Below, piece by piece: positions 47,293 to 56,361 of a stretch of 64,000 nucleotides of DNA; within the stretch, counting starts at the first letter, position 1; each line of letters starts with the position of its first letter. The stretch comes from Synechococcales cyanobacterium GL140_1_metabat_312 (GTDB lineage Bacteria; Cyanobacteriota; Cyanobacteriia; Leptolyngbyales; Leptolyngbyaceae), in assembly GCA_025351345.1 (NCBI GenBank), contig JANXWB010000017.1, positions 26,287 through 90,286 on the forward strand, written 5' to 3'. A model generated the notes under the pieces. The model worked only from the letters and a program-made list of their open reading frames with translations. It did not search any database and had not been told where the DNA came from. A program made the translations under genes and the position numbers.

Positions 47293-48105
47293 ATGGCCAA
47301 GCAACGTATAGATGAATTGCTCTTCGATCGTGGACTATGTGACTCGCTTCAACAAGCCCAACGCCTGATTCAGGCTGGGGAAGTGCGGGTCAATCATACA
47401 TTGGTGGACAAGGTGGGGACGGCGGTGGATGTCGGCGCTATTGTGGAGATGAAAGCCCGATCGCGGTTTGTGTCACGAGGCGGCGAGAAATTGATTAAAG
47501 CGCTGGAGACGTTTGGCATTAACGTCACAAATCGCGTTTGTCTCGATGGTGGCATTTCGACGGGCGGCTTTACAGATTGTTTGTTACAGTGCGGGGCCAG
47601 CCGGGTTTATGGAGTCGATGTGGGGTACGGGCAGGTGGCGTGGAAGTTGCAAAGTGACGATCGGGTTGTGATTCGGGAACGGACGAATATTCGCACTCTT
47701 CAGCCCGCAGACCTATATCTAGATTTAGATCTGCGGCCAGATTTGGGCGTGGTGGATGTGTCGTTTATTTCGTTGGTGAAGGTGATGCCTGCGATTCATC
47801 GGCTTTTGGTGGATTCCCGTGAGGTGTTGCTATTGGTGAAGCCGCAGTTTGAGGTGGGACGCGATCGGATTGGGGTAAAGGGTGTGGTGCGAAATCCGGC
47901 AGATCAGGCTTGGGCCATCGATCGGGTGCTGACCGCAGGACTAGCCCTCGGGTGGAGCTATCACGGCTTAACTTGGTCACCGATTACGGGTCCAGCAGGC
48001 AATATTGAATATTTACTGTGGTTGAGTCAGGCCGACGGAATTGTTAGTCCTAGTTTGGATGAGTTAGTGAAGATTGCGGAAACGGCTAGAGCTGCGATCG
48101 GGTAA
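47293..48105 (+). CDS. tlyA: TlyA family rRNA methyltransferase
   Basis: 270-residue protein with an N-terminal S4 RNA-binding domain (RIDELLFDRGLCDSLQQAQRL, about 5-60, shown split here) and a FtsJ-like methyltransferase domain with a SAM motif at LDGGISTGGFTDCLLQCGA and the VDVSFISLVKV region. TlyA proteins 2'-O-methylate cytidines in 16S and 23S rRNA. Its ATG 47293 begins MAKQRIDELLF, the usual start. It is divergent from tamB and convergent with hemH. Confidence 0.9.
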   Translation: MAKQRIDELLFDRGLCDSLQQAQRLIQAGEVRVNHTLVDKVGTAVDVGAIVEMKARSRFVSRGGEKLIKALETFGINVTNRVCLDGGISTGGFTDCLLQCGASRVYGVDVGYGQVAWKLQSDDRVVIRERTNIRTLQPADLYLDLDLRPDLGVVDVSFISLVKVMPAIHRLLVDSREVLLLVKPQFEVGRDRIGVKGVVRNPADQAWAIDRVLTAGLALGWSYHGLTWSPITGPAGNIEYLLWLSQADGIVSPSLDELVKIAETARAAIG

Positions 48106-48129
48106 GGATTTTGAGTAAAAAATTAAAAA

Positions 48130-48155
48130 CGATCGGAAAACTACTTCACCGATCG
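48130..48155. terminator. Weak hairpin between convergent tlyA and hemH
   Basis: CGATCGG (48130-48136) and CCGATCG (48149-48155) pair around a 12-base loop. The sequence uses the genome-wide CGATCG word, so it may be coincidental. Confidence 0.25.
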
Positions 48156-48200
48156 CATTTATTTAACTCATTCAAACATTGATTCATTCAGACTTGCAGA

Positions 48201-49364
48201 TTACAGCAATCCGATCGCATGGAGCGGTCCCTGTCCTACCAGTAGTTCAGCAATCACCCCCAAAATCCCCAACATCGCCAATCGGCCATTCCACACCTCA
48301 GCCGATGTCGTAATTCCCCATTCCCAACGTTCTTGGGGATAGAGTTTGGTGTTTTCCGCTGGAGTAATGGTTTCACCGAAGGAAATCGGCGGATCACTAA
48401 TGGCCTGCTGAACCAAATCGCCCAATGCCTGAATGAAGGTCGGATCCGAATCCAACGCTGGAACCCGAGCAAATACATGAATGCCCGCTTCTTCGGCGAC
48501 TTCCCGGTACTCCTGATCAATTTCTTCTAGGGTTTCAATATGCTCCGACACAAAACTAATGGGAACTACAACTAGTTCTTCAATTCCTTTTGCCGCCAGT
48601 TCCTTAATTGCCTCATCGGTATAGGGCTGGAGCCATTCCACCGGACCCACGCGACTTTGATAAGCTAGGGTGTACTCATTCGATCGGCCCAGACGCTCCA
48701 TGATGAGCTTGGTGCAATTCTCAATCTCACGCTGATAGGGATCCCCCGCTTCTTCGACGTAGCTGACGGGCACTCCATGGGCACTGAAAAAAATGTGGGC
48801 TTTTTCAGGATTAGGAACACTGTCGATTTGGGTGGCGATTAGGTTTGCCATAGCCGTGAGATAACCGGGATGGTCATACCACGATGGAATTACGGTGTAG
48901 GAAATTTTCTGCAACTCTGGATCTGCTTTCCACATACGATCGAGAACGCGGAAACTAGACCCACTGGTGCTGATGGAGAACTGTGGATAGAGCGGCAAAA
49001 TAACGAGCTTGTCGATTTTGTCACGCTTAATTAAAGCGACGGCCTCTTCGGTAAACGGGTGCCAGTAGCGCATTCCAACATAAATTTTGGCATCTAAGCC
49101 CCGATCGCACAGCCATGTCCCCAGCGCTTTCGCCTGTTCATCTGTAATTCGGCGTAGTGGAGACCCACCCCCAATTTTCTTGTAATTTTCTTGAGATTTT
49201 CCAAATCGTAGGGTGGAGATCAGCCATGCAAGCGGGCTTTGTAGCCAAGGCACAGGCAATCGAATAATCTCCGGATCGGAAAATAGGTTGTACAGGAAAG
49301 GCCGAACGTCCTCTAGACGGTCCGGTCCTCCCAAATTAAGCAGTAAAACCCCAGTTCGACTCAT
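48201..49364 (-). CDS. hemH: Ferrochelatase with C-terminal CAB domain
   Basis: Inserts Fe2+ into protoporphyrin IX to make haem. From ATG 49364 ([15 protein letters not shown]) it has 387 residues; a start ten codons upstream at 49394 is less typical. Motifs [20 protein letters not shown] and [12 protein letters not shown] with the catalytic His are clear. The last about 45 residues form a chlorophyll a/b-binding-like transmembrane segment ([16 protein letters not shown]), which is a cyanobacterial feature that ties haem synthesis to the thylakoid. Confidence 0.95.
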   Translation of the reverse strand: MSRTGVLLLNLGGPDRLEDVRPFLYNLFSDPEIIRLPVPWLQSPLAWLISTLRFGKSQENYKKIGGGSPLRRITDEQAKALGTWLCDRGLDAKIYVGMRYWHPFTEEAVALIKRDKIDKLVILPLYPQFSISTSGSSFRVLDRMWKADPELQKISYTVIPSWYDHPGYLTAMANLIATQIDSVPNPEKAHIFFSAHGVPVSYVEEAGDPYQREIENCTKLIMERLGRSNEYTLAYQSRVGPVEWLQPYTDEAIKELAAKGIEELVVVPISFVSEHIETLEEIDQEYREVAEEAGIHVFARVPALDSDPTFIQALGDLVQQAISDPPISFGETITPAENTKLYPQERWEWGITTSAEVWNGRLAMLGILGVIAELLVGQGPLHAIGLL

Positions 49365-49591
49365 AGTCGCCTTCCGTTCCTTTGAGATTCGCAAGTTTCT
49401 TAAGTAAATTTTAACAAAGAACTCGCCCGAAAAATCATTCTGAACCTCACTAGATGAGAATTAAAATCAAGAACTTGAGAAGAACATAACTCAGGGAATG
49501 ACCAGTCCGGATAGATTTGTCTCGGGGGAGCAGAGTTCAGATGCTGCATACTGAAAGAGTTGCTTGTTCATAATTGGAGATTCTGTCAGTG

Positions 49592-50023
49592 ATGAATTTG
49601 AAAACGCCCTATGCTGCGGTGGACATTATTATTGAGCTAATCGATCGGCCCGATCGACCCATTATTTTAATTGAGCGTCACTTCAAACCCTTAGGCTGGG
49701 CAATTCCGGGTGGGTTTATGGACTATGGCGAGCCTGCGGAGAAAACGGCGAAGCGGGAAGCTATGGAAGAAATTGGATTGGAGGTTAATCTGGTGGATTT
49801 ATTGGGCATTTACTCTGACCCCGATCGCGATGAACGGCAACATACGCTAGGTTTGGTCTATATTGCGACGGCCACAGGCACTCCGAAAGCAGGAGATGAT
49901 GCTAAGGCCGTCAAGGTTGTGAATGTTTGGGAAATCCCGAAAAATCTTTGCTTTGATCACGATCGGATCTTGCGGGATTATCTCAACCATCGTCACTACG
50001 GGTTACGGCCTCGGCTCGACTAG
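49592..50023 (+). CDS. Nudix hydrolase
   Basis: 143-residue pyrophosphohydrolase from ATG 49592; GTG 49589 is also possible. A TTGGAGA ribosome site lies about 11 bases before the ATG. The Nudix box is complete: GFMDYGEPAEKTAKREAMEE, then IGLEV. The substrate could be ADP-ribose or 8-oxo-dGTP; I cannot tell. It is convergent with the secreted hypothetical at 50058. Confidence 0.88.
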   Translation: MNLKTPYAAVDIIIELIDRPDRPIILIERHFKPLGWAIPGGFMDYGEPAEKTAKREAMEEIGLEVNLVDLLGIYSDPDRDERQHTLGLVYIATATGTPKAGDDAKAVKVVNVWEIPKNLCFDHDRILRDYLNHRHYGLRPRLD

Positions 50024-50057
50024 TCATCTGAGCTAGTTATCCACGCTAACTATCAAG

Positions 50058-50558
50058 CTAATTATCTAGAACCAGCTTCCATTCCTGAGTGGTTTCATTC
50101 CAAGTTGGACCACTCAATTCCCCCACAATAAAGGGTCCCCAATAGCGTTGAGAGCCGTCTTGGGCAAAGGCCACTACAATGTCTCCCTTGCTTAGATTTA
50201 ACGATCGGTTAGGCAACGCAACGACCAAGCCCCGATCGCTCCCTTCCCCAGCAAAAAAATCCCAATGGGCTGGAGCTTCGTAGGGAGAATGGGCGGATTT
50301 TTCACCGTATTTGTTGCCATATTTATCGCTGTATTTATTGTTCTGAACCCGTTCTACTTTGAGTCGTAGGGCCAGACGAATGGGATGTTCGGACCGATTG
50401 CTCACGCGGAGCTTTCCTGAAGGCGATCTGAGTTGCGGTTCTATGTTGCCCGTCGCGATTCCCGCTCTAGAGGCAAGAGCCACCCCACCGAGAACTATTG
50501 TCATGCCTGTCCGAAGAAAAATATGTCGAAATTTACGTGTCTTTACTGCTTGTGTCAT
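50058..50558 (-). CDS. Putative secreted hypothetical with a Lys/Tyr repeat
   Basis: 166-residue unrecognised protein. It starts basic (KTRKFRHIF) with a hydrophobic signal-like stretch (TGMTIVLGGVALASRAGIATG). A central NKYSDKYGNKYGEK tract comes from a 12-bp tandem repeat. The rest is beta-like with HWDFFAGEGSDRGLVVALPN. No family recognised. Confidence 0.6.
   Translation of the reverse strand: MTQAVKTRKFRHIFLRTGMTIVLGGVALASRAGIATGNIEPQLRSPSGKLRVSNRSEHPIRLALRLKVERVQNNKYSDKYGNKYGEKSAHSPYEAPAHWDFFAGEGSDRGLVVALPNRSLNLSKGDIVVAFAQDGSQRYWGPFIVGELSGPTWNETTQEWKLVLDN
50305..50340. repeat. 12-bp in-frame tandem repeat
   Basis: Three 12-bp units (such as CCATATTTATCG) on the plus strand, giving on the minus strand the repeated tetrapeptides NKYS, DKYG and NKYG. 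Units differ by a few bases each. Confidence 0.75.
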
Positions 50559-50793
50559 CGCCGAATCCCTCGCCCTTAATCATCCCTTCCTCTAGTAAAG
50601 CAAGGGTTTGGCCGATTCGGACAAAAATATTGTGATCCCCGAAATAAATATTTGCAGGTAAGGACGATCGGGACCTTAAGGGATCGTTCTTACCTGAAAT
50701 TTGCCTTGAGATTTGCCCTTAAAATTTGCGATTAGATTGGCATCTGATTTTTAACCAGTTTTTAAGCCCACTCGTTTTTAAGCCCAGTGGTTT

Positions 50794-51723
50794 TTAGGCA
50801 TTGAGAATTTGATCGTCCGTCGAGAAGTCGATTTCAGCCTTATCGCGCCCTGACGGTAGATAGTCATTCTTCAATGAATCCTGTAGCCCAGAAATAAGGT
50901 TGAATTTTGGCTGCCAATCCAGTTCTTGTTTCGCTTTCTCCACCGAACAGAAAAAGTGCTGTGGACGCATGGGGAAGGCTTTCTTTTTGCCAAAGTCGAA
51001 GGATTTTGGATCGTAATGAACCAGGTTGAGGCTTGCTGGATCTTTGCCCGCCGCAACCGCACAGGCCCGTGCTAATCCATCAAACGTCACCGCCCGATCG
51101 CCCGACACATTATAAATCTGCCCGATCGCCCGATCGTTCCCTAATACTTTAATCATCGCATTGGCTAAATCAGCGCAGTGACCCAGTTGAGTTAGATGCT
51201 GGCCGTGACCAGGAATGGGAATAGGTCGATCGCGCAAAATCCGATCGAAGTACCAAGCATCTAGGTCATTGTAATTTTGGGGACCATAGATATAGGTTGG
51301 ACGGATGGAGGTGTAAGGAAGACCGCTAGCCGCGAGGTAGGTTTCGGTGTCGTTTTTGCCTTTGTGACGACTTTTTGGATCCTCGGCATCGCCTTCAACA
51401 TGGGGCATTTGGTCAGATTTCAAATACACTCCCGCTGAACTCATATAGATGAAGTGCTTGACTTTACGCTTGAAAATTTCCGCTAAGGGCTGGGTATCGC
51501 TCAGTTCGCGGCCATTGTTATCAAAAACAGCATCAAAGGATTCGCTGGCGAGCTGTTGAAGATCTTGCGCTTGGGTCCGATCGCCCTGAATCACTTTTAA
51601 GCCCGCAACCGGAGATGGCTTTTTGCCCCGATTAAATAGCACGACTTCATGACCCAGTGCCACTAATTGTTTGGTTAGATACACGCCAATAAACCGCGTT
51701 CCACCCATCACCAAAATTCTCAT
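50794..51723 (-). CDS. CSP41-like NAD-dependent epimerase family protein
   Basis: 309 residues from ATG 51723 (MRILVMGGTRFIG); a longer frame from 51753 adds ten. It has the Rossmann motif MGGTRFIGVYLTKQL and an epimerase-like fold with DAWYFDRILRDRPIPIPGHG. Cyanobacterial members are close to plastid CSP41, an RNA-binding endonuclease relative that lost epimerase activity. Whether this one binds RNA is inference. Confidence 0.82.
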   Translation of the reverse strand: MRILVMGGTRFIGVYLTKQLVALGHEVVLFNRGKKPSPVAGLKVIQGDRTQAQDLQQLASESFDAVFDNNGRELSDTQPLAEIFKRKVKHFIYMSSAGVYLKSDQMPHVEGDAEDPKSRHKGKNDTETYLAASGLPYTSIRPTYIYGPQNYNDLDAWYFDRILRDRPIPIPGHGQHLTQLGHCADLANAMIKVLGNDRAIGQIYNVSGDRAVTFDGLARACAVAAGKDPASLNLVHYDPKSFDFGKKKAFPMRPQHFFCSVEKAKQELDWQPKFNLISGLQDSLKNDYLPSGRDKAEIDFSTDDQILNA

Positions 51724-51983
51724 AACTTGCGCTTTCCGTAGGTATAACGACATTAGCCCATAATTATCTCAAATCGCGGGTCAAGAAACTCCTTTAGCCC
51801 GATCGATCGCGTTTGCTTTTCTTCAGGTAATATTCATTCACCTATTAATTTCGTGAGTCCTTCAGCGCAGTCCCTAAATATTCGGGTTTCAATCGTCATA
51901 ACCTTCCACTTTTTAACTATCCTTTTAGGATTTGGTATTAAACTAAATTCAAACTAAATTTGGACTAAATGGGTTGACTTATA

Positions 51984-52991
51984 ATGCTGCAATTCAAACT
52001 ACGACAAAACCCTTTAAATTTTGCTGGAATTGGACTCATAACGATCGCTTTACCACTTCTGCTTAGTAGTTGTAGCGGAACTAACTCCAATAGTAAAAGC
52101 AATGGCAAAAAAACGATTGCGGTGACTCAAATTGTCGAACATCCATCATTGAATGCAATTCGGGATGGAATTAAAGAAGAATTGGCTCGATCTGGATTTG
52201 AAGCTGATAAAACCCTGAATTGGCAATGGGAAACGGCTCAAGGAAGCCCCAGTACAGCGGCACAAATTGCGAAGAAGTTTGCGGGCGATAATCCTGATGT
52301 CATTGTTGCCATCTCAACTCCAAGCGCTCAAAGTGCAATTGCCGCCGCTCCAAAAATCCCAATTATATTTTCTGGTGTTACTGATCCATTGGGTGCAAAG
52401 TTAATTTCAAATTTACAACAACCGGGTGGCTTGGTCACAGGCGTGAGTGATTTGGCCCCGATCGCAAAACATTTAGATCTGATTCAACAAATCTCCCCCA
52501 ATATCAAACGTCTCGGCGTTCTCTACAATGCAGGTGAATCAAATTCTGTTAGTCAAGTCAATCTTCTGAAAGCTTCTGCTAAAGGCATAAAAATTGTGGA
52601 AGCTACGGTTAGTAATTCTAGTGAAGTGGCCACAGCGGCAAAAAGCTTAGTGGGGAAGGTTGATAGTATTTATATCCCGGCAGATAATACTATTGTTTCT
52701 GCATTGGAAGCGGTATTACAGGTGGGTATTACTAATAAGCTTCCCATTTATGCTGGGGATATTGATTCAGTAGAACGAGGCGCGGTGGCAACGTTAGGAT
52801 TCAATTATAAAGATGTCGGACAACAAACAGGCAAGATGATTATTCGAGTCTTGAAGGGTGAAAAGCCAGGGACAATAGCGGTTGAAACACCAAAAATACT
52901 TAATCTCGTTGTTAATGCTAAAGCTGCAAAACTAATGGGTGTGACGGTTCCAGAACCTGTTCTTAAAGCAGCTCAAAAAGTAATTCAATAA
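51984..52991 (+). CDS. DUF534/TrpX-like substrate-binding lipoprotein
   Basis: 335-residue ABC substrate-binding protein. A signal peptide with lipobox LLSSC puts the lipid-modified Cys at about 30. Motifs VTQIVEHPSLNAIRDGIKEEL and IFSGVTDPLGAKLI mark the DUF534/ABC_sub_bind family, which includes tryptophan/tyrosine-like binding proteins. No permease or ATPase gene adjoins, so the transporter is orphan or encoded elsewhere. Ligand not determined. Confidence 0.84.
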   Translation: MLQFKLRQNPLNFAGIGLITIALPLLLSSCSGTNSNSKSNGKKTIAVTQIVEHPSLNAIRDGIKEELARSGFEADKTLNWQWETAQGSPSTAAQIAKKFAGDNPDVIVAISTPSAQSAIAAAPKIPIIFSGVTDPLGAKLISNLQQPGGLVTGVSDLAPIAKHLDLIQQISPNIKRLGVLYNAGESNSVSQVNLLKASAKGIKIVEATVSNSSEVATAAKSLVGKVDSIYIPADNTIVSALEAVLQVGITNKLPIYAGDIDSVERGAVATLGFNYKDVGQQTGKMIIRVLKGEKPGTIAVETPKILNLVVNAKAAKLMGVTVPEPVLKAAQKVIQ

Positions 52992-53303
52992 CTAGTTCAA
53001 TAGCTAATGAAGATTTAATACGATCGCCTTTTAAGGATGAATCTGAATACTTTAAATTTTCCGGTTAGGTTTAGGCTATCGGGTTTAGGACAACAGTTAA
53101 AAAAGAATAAAAAAGAAACGTATCGATCAAAATAGTCATCAATGTGACCAAACCTGCAATCTTGAGGTCTAACAATATTGATTGAAAAATTGTGTAGTTT
53201 ATTTTCGATCGTAAAAGTGAGCTAAATCTGCACTGTTTGGGCTAACTAGATGGGATAAAAACACCATCAGCCATTAACCGAATTATCCCAGGACTCCACA
53301 ACT
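52992..53303. other. Intergenic region before the AIM24 cluster
   Basis: 312 bp of AT-rich DNA with no supportable gene. It probably holds the promoter of the AIM24-M48 unit, but I cannot place boxes with confidence. Confidence 0.4.
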
Positions 53304-53963
53304 GTGAAATACGATGTTCGATACAAACCCACTTTTGCTACGGTATTCGTGACGCTCCAACCAGGAGAAAAAATAGTCGCGGAAGCTGGAGCCATGGCCA
53401 GCATGGACGGTGATATTACTGTAGAAACCCAGCTCTCTGGCGGTCTGATTCCTGCACTGCTGAAGACCTATTTGGGCGGTGAATCCATGTTTATCAATAC
53501 TTTCACCAATAAAAGTAATAAACCTCAAGAAGTCGTTTTAACCCAATCGACAATAGGCGATATTACCCGTATTGAACTAAATAATCGCGAACTTTGCCTC
53601 CAACCCGGAGCCTACATCGCCCATGCCGGAAACATAACACTCAATGTGCATTGGGCAGGATTCGCTAGCTTCTTTGCAGGGGAAGGCTTATTCAAACTCA
53701 AAGTCGGCGGTAATGGCATCGTTTTTATTGGAGCCTATGGTGGACTCTCTAAGCATCAGGTCAAAAATGATTACATTGTTGATAGCGGCCATCTCGTTGC
53801 CTATGACCCAAGCCTCAAAATGAATATCAAACTCGCAGGTGGTTTATTGGGTTCAGTGACATCCGGCGAAGGCTTGGTCAATCGAATCACTGGCAACGGC
53901 GAAATCTATATGCAATCCCGCAGTGTCAGCGGCCTAGTCAGCTTCCTTCGCCCAAAAGTTTAG
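53304..53963 (+). CDS. AIM24/TIGR00266 family protein 1
   Basis: 219-residue double-psi-like beta protein of the AIM24/TIGR00266 family. Family marks: VAEAGAMASMDGDI near the start, LGGESMFINTF, FFAGEGLFKLKVGGNGIVFI and the final GEGLVNRITG. No signal peptide or membrane segment. Function is unknown in bacteria; the yeast relative acts in mitochondrial inner-membrane organisation. It is the first of three tandem paralogs, 41 bp before the second. Confidence 0.87.
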   Translation: MKYDVRYKPTFATVFVTLQPGEKIVAEAGAMASMDGDITVETQLSGGLIPALLKTYLGGESMFINTFTNKSNKPQEVVLTQSTIGDITRIELNNRELCLQPGAYIAHAGNITLNVHWAGFASFFAGEGLFKLKVGGNGIVFIGAYGGLSKHQVKNDYIVDSGHLVAYDPSLKMNIKLAGGLLGSVTSGEGLVNRITGNGEIYMQSRSVSGLVSFLRPKV

Positions 53964-54004
53964 CTATTTTTCATTTACAATTCACCCTTCATCTGCCGTT
54001 CCCC

Positions 54005-54682
54005 ATGAAACTTGAAATACTTCATCAGCCCGATAGCGCGATCGCCAAAATCAATCTAGATCCACAAGAAGAACTTGTTGCCGAAGCCGGGGCCATGGTC
54101 GCTATGAGCAGTAATCTCAATGTCAGTACCACCCTTCGGAAAGGCAAAGGTGGCGGCATTATGAGCGGACTCAAACGAATGGTCGCTGGAGAATCACTCT
54201 TCCTCAGCGTCTTCCGGAGCACCAGTGAAGCCGGAGAACTCTACCTCGCGCCAAAATTTATGGGCGACCTGCGTTCCTATCAAATGAACGGCAAAACATT
54301 GCTAGTTCAATCTACCGGATACTTGGCCAGCACACCGGGCGTAGATTTAGAACTTGGCTTTCAAGGCTTCAAAGGATTTTTCAGCGGTGAGTCAATTTTT
54401 TGGCTCAAAATCAGCGGGAATGGAATTGTCTTAATCAATGCGTTCGGGGGCATCTACGAAATTGATGTAGACGGTGAATATGTCGTCGATACCGGGCATA
54501 TTGTCGCCTTTGAAGACAGCCTCAGCTTCCGTATTAGCAAAGCCAATGCCAGTTGGTGGGGAGCCATTTTCGGCGGCGAAGGCTTAGTCTGTCGTTTCAG
54601 TGGAAAAGGCAAACTCTACTGCCAAACCCACAACCCCGGCTCCTTCGGCAAAGAGATAGGCAGTCAACTTCCCCCACGTTAA
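54005..54682 (+). CDS. AIM24/TIGR00266 family protein 2
   Basis: 225-residue paralog of the preceding gene with the same marks: VAEAGAMVAMSSNL, AGESLFLSVF, FSGESIFWLKISGNGIVLI and FGGEGLVCRFSGKGKLY. It has a glycine-lysine insertion (KGKGGGI) at about 42-48. It is more like protein 3 than protein 1 in its C-terminal motif. Confidence 0.87.
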   Translation: MKLEILHQPDSAIAKINLDPQEELVAEAGAMVAMSSNLNVSTTLRKGKGGGIMSGLKRMVAGESLFLSVFRSTSEAGELYLAPKFMGDLRSYQMNGKTLLVQSTGYLASTPGVDLELGFQGFKGFFSGESIFWLKISGNGIVLINAFGGIYEIDVDGEYVVDTGHIVAFEDSLSFRISKANASWWGAIFGGEGLVCRFSGKGKLYCQTHNPGSFGKEIGSQLPPR

Positions 54683-54691
54683 TCCCAAATC

Positions 54692-54733
54692 CACAATTCA
54701 TAATTCACAACTCATAATTCACAACTCATAATT
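54692..54733. repeat. 14-bp tandem repeat upstream of AIM24 gene 3
   Basis: Three direct copies of CACAACTCATAATT (the first with one change) fill the 54-bp gap, ending 3 bp before the ATG of the third AIM24 gene. Confidence 0.85.
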
Positions 54734-54736
54734 CAC

Positions 54737-55426
54737 ATGTATACCTACGACATCGAACATTCTCCTGCGTACGCATCCTTGCACGTCAAGCTTGCCGCTA
54801 ATCAAAGTCTTATTGTCGAAGCCGGAGCCATGGCTGCAATGGATAGTCATATCACCATGAAATCTAAAATGCGTGGTGGCATTATGAAAAGTGTTGGCCG
54901 TATGTTTGGTGGAGAGTCTTTATTTTTGAGCGAATTCACCGCAACGGGAAAACCAGGTGAATTACTATTGTCTCCGGGTGTTCCGGGGGATTTATCCCAT
55001 TATCACTGTCAGACCGATCGATCGCTTTTTATCCAATCCAGTGGCTTTGTTGCCGCAGATCCTAATATTACAATAGACACAAAATTTCAGGGGATGAAAG
55101 GATTTTTCAGTGGTGAATCACTCTTTTTAATTAAAGCAAGTGGCAATGGCGATGTTTGGTTTAGTTCTTATGGTGCAATCTTAGAAATCCCAGTCAATGG
55201 ATCGTACATTGTAGATACAGGCTACATTGTCGCCTTTGAGGATACCTTGAGCTATAACGTTGAAATGCTAGGTGGACTTTCATTTAAGAGTCTCAAAACT
55301 AGTATATTTGGCGGAGAAGGGTTAGTTTGTCGCTTTAGTGGGCAAGGTAAATTGTGGATTCAAACTCGCCATTTGGGATCATTAATCAATTTTCTCCATC
55401 CATTCCGTCCCGTCAAATCAGACTAA
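54737..55426 (+). CDS. AIM24/TIGR00266 family protein 3
   Basis: 229-residue third paralog: VEAGAMAAMDSHI, FGGESLFLSEF, FSGESLFLIKASGNGDVWF and FGGEGLVCRFSGQGKLW. Its ATG is directly preceded by a 14-bp repeat instead of a normal ribosome site. It ends 20 bp before the M48 protease gene, which suggests the four genes are one operon. Confidence 0.87.
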   Translation: MYTYDIEHSPAYASLHVKLAANQSLIVEAGAMAAMDSHITMKSKMRGGIMKSVGRMFGGESLFLSEFTATGKPGELLLSPGVPGDLSHYHCQTDRSLFIQSSGFVAADPNITIDTKFQGMKGFFSGESLFLIKASGNGDVWFSSYGAILEIPVNGSYIVDTGYIVAFEDTLSYNVEMLGGLSFKSLKTSIFGGEGLVCRFSGQGKLWIQTRHLGSLINFLHPFRPVKSD

Positions 55427-55446
55427 CTAATTCACCACGTTTTCAT

Positions 55447-56256
55447 ATGCAACTTCCTCCCGGCATTGCTAGCTATAGCGATCGAAACCCTGAATTTCAA
55501 TCTCGCGATCTCTTCAAATTGTTTGTGATTTGTATTACGAGTTTGATGGCGATTATTTGGGGCATATTTGCTCTAGGGAGTGCCATTGTTTGGTGGATTC
55601 CGCCGAGTGTAGAACAGCAATTGGGGAATTTGATACTTCCGGTTTATCGTCAACAGGCGAAACCGGGTAAAACCCAAGATCAATTGAATAATCTTTTAAA
55701 TAACTTAGAAACCCATCTTCCCCCGACTAATCCCGATCGCAATTACCAAATTCTTTATATCAATCAACCTATTGTTAATGCAGCAGCCATTCCTGGCGAT
55801 CGGATTCTGGTTTATCAAGGGTTACTTGAAAAAGTCGAATCTGAAAATGAATTGATGATGATTCTAGGTCATGAATTAGGCCATTTTAAAAACCGCGATC
55901 ATTTACGGGGGTTAGGTAATACCCTACTACTTCAAATTGTATTTTCCAGTTTGTTTGGTGATATTGGTTCAGTTGCGGCCATCAGCACCACCAGCATAGA
56001 AGCTATTAGCCGTGCCCAATTTTCCCAACAACAAGAAACCCAAGCTGACGATGTTGGCTTAGATTTACTCTATAAACACTATGGTCATGTCGCGGGAGCT
56101 ATTGACTTTTTCGATCGTATCCAAAATATTCCCAACATTCCATTGCTCGCTAGCCATCCGGCCCCTGCTAGTCGTGTTGAGCATTTGAAAACACTGATTC
56201 GCGATCGGCAGTACTCAATCAAACAAAAAGCACCACTTCAACTGCCAAAGTCCTAA
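55447..56256 (+). CDS. M48 family membrane metalloprotease
   Basis: Zinc endopeptidase like HtpX/Ste24/LoiP, 269 residues from ATG 55447 (MQLPPGIASY); earlier in-frame starts overlap the third AIM24 gene. One transmembrane segment at about 22-50 (LFKLFVICITSLMAIIWGIF), then the zinc motif HELGH (about 142-146) and a downstream QQETQADDVGLD glutamate ligand. M48 proteins degrade misfolded membrane proteins; here it likely acts with, or on, the AIM24-like products, which is inference from adjacency. Confidence 0.88.
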   Translation: MQLPPGIASYSDRNPEFQSRDLFKLFVICITSLMAIIWGIFALGSAIVWWIPPSVEQQLGNLILPVYRQQAKPGKTQDQLNNLLNNLETHLPPTNPDRNYQILYINQPIVNAAAIPGDRILVYQGLLEKVESENELMMILGHELGHFKNRDHLRGLGNTLLLQIVFSSLFGDIGSVAAISTTSIEAISRAQFSQQQETQADDVGLDLLYKHYGHVAGAIDFFDRIQNIPNIPLLASHPAPASRVEHLKTLIRDRQYSIKQKAPLQLPKS

Positions 56257-56361
56257 TCACGGTCTAATCACCGTTCTAATTCATCCTGTAATCAGCCATC
56301 ACGGTCTCAAGCCATGGCATAATGATTCCCGGCTAGAGCAAAGCAGAATGAGAGACTAGAC

